Part shown: positions 34,048-39,994 of the stretch, one piece after another
Numbering within the stretch: position 1 is the stretch's first letter
Layout: the number at the start of each line of letters is the position of its first letter
NCBI RefSeq assembly: GCF_029869545.1
Contig: NZ_JARWQD010000276.1
Span: 1-39,994, forward strand
DNA: 39,994 nucleotides
DNA from: Nocardia wallacei
GTDB lineage: Bacteria; Actinomycetota; Actinomycetes; Mycobacteriales; Mycobacteriaceae
Direction: 5' to 3'
Notes under the pieces: generated by a model
Seen by the model: the letters and a program-made list of their open reading frames with translations, nothing else
What the model was told of the DNA's origin: nothing
The model's database searches: none
Program-made: the position numbers and the translations under genes

Positions 34048-35399
34048 CCGAGGTTCTGGGCCAGGCACGGGCCGGTGGTTTCGGAGCCGATCACCCGATC
34101 GGTGTCGCGGTGCTCGGCATGGGCAATGTCGGAACCGAGGTGGTGCGGATTCTGCGCGATCACGCCGACGACCTGCGCGAACGGGTGGGCGCGCCGGTGG
34201 TGCTGCGCGGAGTGTCGGTGCGCCGGGTCGGCGTGGACCGCGGCATTCCGGAGGAACTGCTGACCACCGACGCCGAATCCCTGGTGGCCCGCGACGACGT
34301 GGACCTCGTGGTCGAGGTGATGGGCGGCATCGACCCGGCGCGCAAGCTCATCCTCAGCGCGCTCAACGCGGGCAAGTCGGTGATCACCGCGAACAAGGCG
34401 CTGCTGGCCGACTACACCGGTGAGCTCGCCGCGGCCGCCGAGCGCAGCCGCGCCGACCTGTACTTCGAGGCCGCGGTCGCCGGGGCCATCCCCGTGGTGC
34501 GCCCGCTGATCCAGTCGCTGTCCGGTGACCGGGTCAACCGGATCATCGGAATCGTCAACGGCACAACGAATTTCATCCTGTCGGCGATGGACGAGACCGG
34601 CGCGGACTACGACCTGACGCTGAAGGAGGCCACCCGGCTGGGATACGCCGAGGCCGATCCGACCGCCGACGTGGAGGGCTACGACGCTGCCGCCAAGGCC
34701 GCGATCCTGGCCTCGCTGGCGTTCCACACCCGCGTCACCGCCGCCGACGTCTACCGCGAGGGCATCTCCCGGATCACCGGGGAGGACCTCGAGACCGCCG
34801 ATGCCGTGGGGTGCACGGTCAAGCTGCTGGCAATCTGCGAGCGGATCCCCGGCGACCCGTCCCCCGACAAGGGCGGCAAGGAGCGGGTGTCGGTCCGGGT
34901 GTACCCCGCGCTGATCCCGCGCAAGCACCCCCTGTCGGCGGTCGACGGCGCCTTCAATGCCGTGGTCGTGGAGGCCGAGAACGCGGGCAGGCTGATGTTC
35001 TACGGCCAGGGCGCCGGGGGCGCGCCGACCGCGTCCGCGGTCATGGGCGATCTGGTGATGGCGGCCCGCAACAAGTTCTACGGTGGTCGCGCGCCGGGCG
35101 AATCGGTTTATGCTGAGCTACCGATCGCGCCGATCGGGGACACCCCCACCCGCTACCACGTGAATCTGAAGGTTGCCGACCGCACCGGTGTGCTGCAGGC
35201 GGTGGCCGGCGAGTTCGCGAAGCACGGTGTCAGCATCTCGACGGTCCGCCAGGAGGGACACGACGAGGGCGCCCGGCTCGTCGTGGTCACCCACCACGCG
35301 GAGGAGTCGGCGCTGGCCGATACGGTGGCAGCGCTCGCCGAGTTGGAGTCCGTCACGTCCGTGACCAGCGTCTTGAGATTGGAAGGCACCGAAGAATGA
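34044..35399 (+). CDS. hom: Homoserine dehydrogenase with ACT domain
   Basis: Hom (called thrA in mycobacteria) reduces aspartate semialdehyde to homoserine with NAD(P)H. In the 451-residue protein the Rossmann motif is [12 protein letters not shown] (21-32), and the signature [14 protein letters not shown] and [19 protein letters not shown] mark the catalytic domain. A C-terminal ACT domain ([21 protein letters not shown]) should bind threonine for feedback control. The ATG overlaps the lysA stop and the gene's stop overlaps the thrC ATG. Confidence 0.96.
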   Translation: MTEVLGQARAGGFGADHPIGVAVLGMGNVGTEVVRILRDHADDLRERVGAPVVLRGVSVRRVGVDRGIPEELLTTDAESLVARDDVDLVVEVMGGIDPARKLILSALNAGKSVITANKALLADYTGELAAAAERSRADLYFEAAVAGAIPVVRPLIQSLSGDRVNRIIGIVNGTTNFILSAMDETGADYDLTLKEATRLGYAEADPTADVEGYDAAAKAAILASLAFHTRVTAADVYREGISRITGEDLETADAVGCTVKLLAICERIPGDPSPDKGGKERVSVRVYPALIPRKHPLSAVDGAFNAVVVEAENAGRLMFYGQGAGGAPTASAVMGDLVMAARNKFYGGRAPGESVYAELPIAPIGDTPTRYHVNLKVADRTGVLQAVAGEFAKHGVSISTVRQEGHDEGARLVVVTHHAEESALADTVAALAELESVTSVTSVLRLEGTEE

Positions 35400-36484
35400 G
35401 TACAGGAGTGCAGCCGGCGGCTGTCCACACTCCGTGGCCCGGATTGATCGCCGCCTACCGCGACCGGCTCGCGGTCGGCGCCGACTGGGAGCCGGTGACG
35501 CTGTTCGAGGGCGGCACCCCGCTGGTGCCCGCGCATCATCTGTCGGAGCTCACCGGCTGTGAGGTCTATCTCAAGGTCGAGGGTCTCAATCCGACCGGTT
35601 CCTTCAAGGACCGCGGCATGACCATGGCGATGACCGACGCCAAGGCCCGCGGTCAGAAGGCGGTGCTGTGCGCCTCCACCGGCAACACCTCGGCCTCGGC
35701 GGCCGCCTACGCCACCCGCGCCGGGATGCACTGCGCGGTGCTCATCCCGCAGGGCAAGATCGCGATGGGCAAGCTGGCCCAGGCGGTCATGCTGGGCGCC
35801 AAGATCATTCAGGTGCAGGGCAACTTCGACGATTGCCTGGAGCTGGCGCGCAAGGTGACCGCGGAATTTCCGGCGGTCGGCCTGGTGAACTCGGTGAACC
35901 CGGCCCGCATCGAGGGGCAGAAGACCGCGGCGTTCGAGATCTGCGACGCGCTCGGCCGGGCCCCCGATGTGCACGCGCTGCCGGTCGGCAACGCGGGGAA
36001 CATCACCGCGTACTGGAAGGGCTACAGCGAATACCACGCCGACGGCGTCACCACGGTCCGCCCGCGCATGCTGGGCGTGCAGGCCGCCGGGGCGGCACCG
36101 CTGGTCAGCGGCGCCCCGGTGAAGAATCCCGAGACCATCGCGACCGCCATCCGGATCGGCGCACCGGCCTCGTGGAACAGCGCGGTGGCCGCGCAGCAGG
36201 AATCCGGCGGTGCCTTCCGCGCCGCCACGGACGAGGAGATCCTCGCCGCATACCGGCTGATCGCGAGCACCGAGGGCGTCTTCGTCGAGCCCGCCTCCGC
36301 GGCGAGCGTGGCCGGGCTGCTGGCCGCCCGCGCGGAGGGCTGGCTGGACGCCGGGCTCACCGTGGTGTGCACGGTGACCGGCAACGGTCTCAAGGATCCG
36401 GATACCGCGCTGTCGGGGATGCCGGAGGTCCAGGCGATCCAGGTCGATCCGGTCGCGGTGGCCCACGAGCTCGAGCTGGCCTGA
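35396..36484 (+). CDS. thrC: Threonine synthase
   Basis: ThrC converts O-phosphohomoserine to threonine with PLP. The 362-residue fold-type II enzyme has the PLP lysine K71 in [25 protein letters not shown] as phosphate-binding loop, and [14 protein letters not shown] 35396 lies in an ATGA overlap with hom. The compact length matches the actinobacterial (class without long insertions) form. Confidence 0.96.
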   Translation: MSTGVQPAAVHTPWPGLIAAYRDRLAVGADWEPVTLFEGGTPLVPAHHLSELTGCEVYLKVEGLNPTGSFKDRGMTMAMTDAKARGQKAVLCASTGNTSASAAAYATRAGMHCAVLIPQGKIAMGKLAQAVMLGAKIIQVQGNFDDCLELARKVTAEFPAVGLVNSVNPARIEGQKTAAFEICDALGRAPDVHALPVGNAGNITAYWKGYSEYHADGVTTVRPRMLGVQAAGAAPLVSGAPVKNPETIATAIRIGAPASWNSAVAAQQESGGAFRAATDEEILAAYRLIASTEGVFVEPASAASVAGLLAARAEGWLDAGLTVVCTVTGNGLKDPDTALSGMPEVQAIQVDPVAVAHELELA

Positions 36485-36509
36485 GTTGAGTTCGCGCGAA
36501 GGCCAGGTC

Positions 36510-37469
36510 ATGGCACGGACCCTGCCCGCCGGGATCACGGTGACGGCGCGCGTGCCCGCGTCGAGCGCGAATCTGGGGCCGGGGTTCGATTCGCTCGGCA
36601 TCGCATTGGGTCTTTATGACGAGATCGTGGTGCGCACGACCGATTCCGGGCTTACGATCCGGGTGGAGGGCGAGGGCGCCGACGACGTACCTTGGGGCCC
36701 TTCACATCTCGTGGTCCGTGCGATCGAAAGGGGGTTGGAATCGGCGGGAGTCTGGGCCGACGGCCTGGATGTGTTGTGCCGCAACGTGATTCCACATTCG
36801 CGGGGGTTGGGGTCCTCCGCGTCGGCGGTGGTGGGCGGATTGGCCGCGGGCCGCGGCCTGGCCCGCGAGTTCGATCCCGAGCTGACCGGTGACGATGCCG
36901 AATTGGTGCAGCTCGCTTCGGAATTCGAGGGCCATCCGGACAACGCGGCCGCCAGTGTGCTGGGCGGCATCGTGGTGTCGTGGACCGAGACCGGTAGCCC
37001 GGTAGACACCGGCGCGAACGGGAAATCCGATCACCATCAGCGCATTTACCGTGCGGTGCGGCTGGATCCGCATGCCGCGCTGCGGGCGACGGTGCTGGTT
37101 CCCGAGGAGCGTTCCTCGACCGCACACACCCGCGGGCTGCTACCGGAACTGGTCCCGCACGGCGATGCGGCGTTCAACGCCAGCCGCGCCGCCTTGGCGG
37201 TGGTGGCCCTGACGCAGCGTCCCGACCTGCTGCTACCGGCCACCGCGGACCGCCTGCACCAGGGGTACCGGTCCGCCGCGCTGCCGCTGACGACGGCGTG
37301 GATCACCAGGCTGCGAGACGCCGCGATCGCCGCCACGGTGTCGGGCGCCGGGCCGACGGTGCTGGCCCTGCACACCGGAGAATTCCCTGCTGAGCTGCGT
37401 CAACAGGCCGGCGCCGACGGCCTGCGCGTGGTGCAGCCGACCATCTCCGACGGCGTGCGGGTGGATTGA
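36510..37469 (+). CDS. thrB: Homoserine kinase
   Basis: ThrB phosphorylates homoserine, giving the ThrC substrate. The 319-residue GHMP kinase shows [13 protein letters not shown] (18-30), the ATP-binding [12 protein letters not shown] (95-106) and the C-terminal [15 protein letters not shown] at 36486 would lengthen the protein by eight residues, but ATG 36510 aligns with the family start and is preceded by AAGG. The gene ends the amino-acid run; rho follows after a long leader. Confidence 0.95.
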   Translation: MARTLPAGITVTARVPASSANLGPGFDSLGIALGLYDEIVVRTTDSGLTIRVEGEGADDVPWGPSHLVVRAIERGLESAGVWADGLDVLCRNVIPHSRGLGSSASAVVGGLAAGRGLAREFDPELTGDDAELVQLASEFEGHPDNAAASVLGGIVVSWTETGSPVDTGANGKSDHHQRIYRAVRLDPHAALRATVLVPEERSSTAHTRGLLPELVPHGDAAFNASRAALAVVALTQRPDLLLPATADRLHQGYRSAALPLTTAWITRLRDAAIAATVSGAGPTVLALHTGEFPAELRQQAGADGLRVVQPTISDGVRVD

Positions 37470-37791
37470 CGGCGTGCCTGCCTTGCTGAGCTGAACGGTG
37501 GGAGCTATCCTGGGCGAGTCCGTACATCGTGCGCGTCAGTCGCCGGTGCTTCATCAGGGCAATCGCTCCAGCAGGCTCCTTGCGCAGGCTCGGGACCCGA
37601 GTCTCGGACGTCGGGGATAGCAACTGGAATGATCACTCCCACCTTTGTGAACCGGTGGCTGTGACCAGGTGGTTGATGGCCGCCGGTCCGGCGGGGCAGG
37701 CGATACGGCATCCGAGTTCGGCGCAGTGACCGGACTTCGGTACGGAACCCTCGAATAAGCACACGGCAATCGAGGGAAGGAAAGGATCTCC
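37470..37791 (+). other. 322-bp rho leader region
   Basis: Apart from the promoter the leader holds an open frame starting with GTG at 37529 and ending at 37729 (66 codons, beginning MRVSRRCF). It has no clear ribosome site or family resemblance, so a leader peptide is possible but unproven. CTCGGGACCCGAG at 37589-37601 is palindromic but leaves almost no loop. No known riboswitch class was recognised. Long leaders are typical of rho genes, which are often autoregulated by premature termination. Confidence 0.5.
37483..37511 (+). promoter_or_regulatory. rho promoter
   Basis: TTGCTG (37483-37488) and TATCCT (37506-37511) are separated by exactly 17 bases, a good SigA-type promoter. Transcription would start near 37518, leaving a leader of about 274 bases before the rho start codon. 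Confidence 0.6.
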
Positions 37792-39879
37792 GTGACAGAT
37801 ACGGACCTGCTCGCGACCCCCGGGGTGGATACCGATGCGCGCACCTCGGGCCGCGAAAGTGACTCCGGACAGATTTCGAAGATGAGCGAACAAACCGACG
37901 TCGCACGATCGGGGCTGACTGGAATGTTGTTGCCGCAGTTGCGTGCGCTTGCCGGAGAACTCGGTATCCGAGGGACTTCCGGGATGCGTAAAGGCGATCT
38001 GATCGCCGCCATCAAGGAGAATCAGGCCTCCGGGTCCGGAAAACCGGCCCGCGGTGGCCGCAGCGAGACCACGCCCGCGGACGCCCAGGACGAGGCGAAG
38101 GCCGCGGCGCCGAAGGCCGGTGGGGAGCCCGCCGCGGCGAAGTCCGAGACCAAGACCGAATCGGGGACCAAGGCCGAAGCGGCCACCAAGACCGAATCCG
38201 GCGCCAAGTCGGCCCGGGCCGAGCAGCAGACGCTGGACGGCGTCGGCGCGGACAAGCCCGCCGAATCCCAGAACGCCGCGCCGGACTCGGGTGAGGACGG
38301 CGGCCGCGAGGGCGGCCAGCGCGGGCGCGGTCGGCAGCGCCGGGGGCGCGAACAGCGCGGCGCGGCGAACAACGCCGAGGGCGAGTCGAAGTCCGAGGGC
38401 AAGGGTTCCGAGAGCAAGGGTTCCGAGGGCAAGGGTTCCGAGGGCAAGGGTTCTGAGGGCAAGGGCTCGGAGAACAAGGGCGCCGAGGCCAAGGCGGAGG
38501 GCAAGAACTCCGACGCGAAGTCCGAGGGCGATGCGAAGCCGGAGCAGGAGGCCGGCGACCGCCGTCGCGACCGCAACCAGGGCGGCCAGAACCAGAACAA
38601 CCAGAACGGCACGCGCGGCGACGACGAGGAGTCCGGCCGCGGACGGCGGGGCCGCCGGTTCCGCGAGCGGCGCCGCGGCCGCGACCGCGAGGGTGGCGGT
38701 GGCGAGAGCCGCGATGTCGAGATCCGCGAGGACGACGTCCTGCAGCCGGTGGCCGGGATCCTGGACGTGCTCGACAACTACGCGTTCGTGCGCACCTCGG
38801 GCTACCTGGCCGGGCCGAACGACGTGTACGTCTCGATGAATCTGGTCCGCAAGAACGGCCTGCGCCGCGGCGATGCCATCACCGGTGCCGTGCGCGCGCC
38901 GCGCGAGGGCGATTCGGGCAATCAGCGGCAGAAGTTCGATCCGCTGGTCCGGCTGGACACGGTCAACGGCGCCGATATCGACAGCGCCAAGCGCCGCCCC
39001 GATTTCAACAAGCTGACCCCGCTGTACCCCAATCAGCGGCTGCGGCTGGAAACCCAGCCGAACAAGCTGACCACGCGCGTGATCGACCTGATCATGCCGA
39101 TCGGTAAGGGTCAGCGCGCGCTGATCGTGTCGCCGCCCAAGGCCGGTAAGACCACGATCATGCAGGACATCGCGAACGCGATCGCGGTCAACAACCCCGA
39201 GGTCTACCTCATGGTGGTGCTGGTCGACGAGCGTCCGGAAGAGGTCACCGACATGCAGCGCACCGTGCGCGGCGAGGTGATCGCCTCCACCTTCGACCGT
39301 CCGCCGGGCGATCACACCTCGGTCGCCGAGCTCGCCATCGAGCGCGCCAAGCGCCTGGTGGAGATGGGGCAGGACGTGGTCGTGCTGCTCGACTCCATCA
39401 CCCGCCTGGGCCGCGCCTACAACAACTCGTCCCCGGCGTCGGGCCGCATCCTCTCCGGTGGTATCGACTCGACCGCGCTGTACCCGCCCAAGCGGTTCCT
39501 CGGCGCGGCGCGCAATATCGAGAACGGCGGCTCGCTGACGATCATCGCCACCGCCATGGTGGAGACCGGTTCGACCGGTGACACGGTGATCTTCGAGGAG
39601 TTCAAGGGCACCGGCAACGCCGAGCTGAAGCTGGACCGCAAGATCGCCGAGCGGCGCGTGTTCCCGGCGGTGGACGTCAACCCGTCCGGTACCCGCCGCG
39701 ACGATCTACTGATGAACCCCGACGAGGCCGCGGTCATTCACAAGCTGCGCCGGGTGCTGTCCGGCCTGGACTCGCACCAGGCCATCGACCTGCTGATCGA
39801 CCGCCTGAAGAAGACCAAGAACAACCTCGAGTTCCTGATGACGGTCTCCAAGACCGCCCCGGGTCAACTGGAGGATTAG
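37792..39879 (+). CDS. rho: Transcription termination factor Rho, with long disordered insertion
   Basis: Rho is the hexameric RNA helicase that ends transcription of untranslated RNA. In this 695-residue protein, residues 43-74 are the N-terminal helical domain (GMLLPQLRALAGELGI, TSGMRKGDLIAAI). Residues about 75-305 are a disordered Lys/Glu/Gly-rich insertion with Arg-Gly clusters (GQRGRGRQRRGREQRG, GRGRRGRRFRERRRGR). The primary RNA-binding domain begins near 308 (DDVLQPVAGILDVLDNYAFV). Walker A is PKAGKTT (449-455), followed by VLVDERPEEVTDMQR, VLLDSITRLGRAYNN, and the secondary-site FKGTGN loop. GTG 37792 gives MTDTDLL, as in mycobacterial Rho, and follows AAGGAAAGGA. Confidence 0.96.
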   Translation: MTDTDLLATPGVDTDARTSGRESDSGQISKMSEQTDVARSGLTGMLLPQLRALAGELGIRGTSGMRKGDLIAAIKENQASGSGKPARGGRSETTPADAQDEAKAAAPKAGGEPAAAKSETKTESGTKAEAATKTESGAKSARAEQQTLDGVGADKPAESQNAAPDSGEDGGREGGQRGRGRQRRGREQRGAANNAEGESKSEGKGSESKGSEGKGSEGKGSEGKGSENKGAEAKAEGKNSDAKSEGDAKPEQEAGDRRRDRNQGGQNQNNQNGTRGDDEESGRGRRGRRFRERRRGRDREGGGGESRDVEIREDDVLQPVAGILDVLDNYAFVRTSGYLAGPNDVYVSMNLVRKNGLRRGDAITGAVRAPREGDSGNQRQKFDPLVRLDTVNGADIDSAKRRPDFNKLTPLYPNQRLRLETQPNKLTTRVIDLIMPIGKGQRALIVSPPKAGKTTIMQDIANAIAVNNPEVYLMVVLVDERPEEVTDMQRTVRGEVIASTFDRPPGDHTSVAELAIERAKRLVEMGQDVVVLLDSITRLGRAYNNSSPASGRILSGGIDSTALYPPKRFLGAARNIENGGSLTIIATAMVETGSTGDTVIFEEFKGTGNAELKLDRKIAERRVFPAVDVNPSGTRRDDLLMNPDEAAVIHKLRRVLSGLDSHQAIDLLIDRLKKTKNNLEFLMTVSKTAPGQLED
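38401..38490 (+). repeat. 15-bp tandem repeat within rho
   Basis: Six consecutive 15-base units (AAGGGTTCCGAGGGC and variants) encode KGSES, KGSEG three times, KGSEN and KGAEA, residues 204-233. Four units are nearly identical, so slippage could change the copy number without breaking the frame. Confidence 0.9.
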
Positions 39880-39994
39880 GAGCCCGGGTGGACCTCGGGG
39901 GGGGCGCGCGGGGGGGGGGGCGCCCCCGGGGGGTTGGGGGGGGTAGAACCGGGCCGCGGGGCGGCGCCCCCCGGGGGAGGATGAGCCAGGAGAA
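39880..39994. other. G-rich low-complexity window end
   Basis: After a normal rho stop, the sequence becomes runs of G (up to 12) and C with little else. The expected rpmE gene is not seen, although the remaining 115 bases are short. It looks like poor sequence at a contig end rather than biology. Confidence 0.6.

Noticed and set aside
37589..37601. CTCGGGACCCGAG as a terminator hairpin
   Set aside because: The arms are separated by a single base, so a stable loop is unlikely, and no T run follows.
37633..39315. Minus-strand frame opposite rho with repeated LALGTLALGT
   Set aside because: The repeat mirrors the KGSEG repeat of rho on the coding strand.

Overview
The window is high-GC DNA from an actinomycete, most likely Nocardia or a close relative in the Mycobacteriales. 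The strongest evidence is at the right end. A tRNA-Arg lies upstream of argS-lysA-hom-thrC-thrB-rho, the order conserved in Mycobacterium and Nocardia, and the Rho protein carries the long disordered insertion typical of actinobacteria. No rRNA, CRISPR array, insertion sequence or prophage is visible.

Layout. (1) 1-220 is an assembly-like junction: a saccharopine-dehydrogenase-like fragment is joined through about 78 C to a truncated icmF. (2) 221-8301 is branched-chain acyl-CoA metabolism: icmF on the minus strand, a small secreted protein, then a five-gene valine-catabolic operon (mmsA, acyl-CoA dehydrogenase, 3-hydroxyisobutyryl-CoA hydrolase, mmsB, enoyl-CoA hydratase) whose last four junctions overlap or nearly touch. 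icmF and mmsA share a similar palindromic upstream site. (3) 8339-8540 holds two short tandem-repeat arrays. (4) 8560-13615 holds a membrane-anchored Hsp70-like ATPase, a MarR regulator, tRNA-Cys, a Tat-exported metallophosphoesterase, a Pro-rich membrane protein and a solute-binding lipoprotein. (5) 13619-19449 holds a TetR regulator divergent from a zinc-less MDR oxidoreductase with twin operators between them, an EthD-domain protein, an MFS transporter fused to three Ig-like domains, and a second TetR. (6) 19461-28984 is mostly oxidative and hydrolytic metabolism: thioesterase, Baeyer-Villiger-type monooxygenase, SGNH hydrolase, a divergent Gfo/Idh/MocA protein facing a WYL regulator (frameshifted), epoxide hydrolase and a large LuxR (LAL) regulator. 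(7) 28985-39879 holds tRNA-Arg, the DUF305/DUF3105 membrane pair and the argS-to-rho block. (8) 39880-39994 is G-rich low-complexity sequence that does not look like the expected rpmE region.

How the genes fit together. The mms operon can convert isobutyryl-CoA through methacrylyl-CoA, 3-hydroxyisobutyryl-CoA, 3-hydroxyisobutyrate and methylmalonate semialdehyde to propionyl-CoA, while IcmF would exchange isobutyryl-CoA with n-butyryl-CoA. The lysA-hom-thrC-thrB run makes lysine, homoserine and threonine. Several regulators sit beside their probable targets with visible operators. I found no clear unknown defence or mobile system. The most unusual items are the MFS-Ig fusion, the Gfo/Idh/MocA protein lacking its key lysine, the shared icmF/mmsA operator and the repeat arrays. 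Functional names are homology judgements made by eye.
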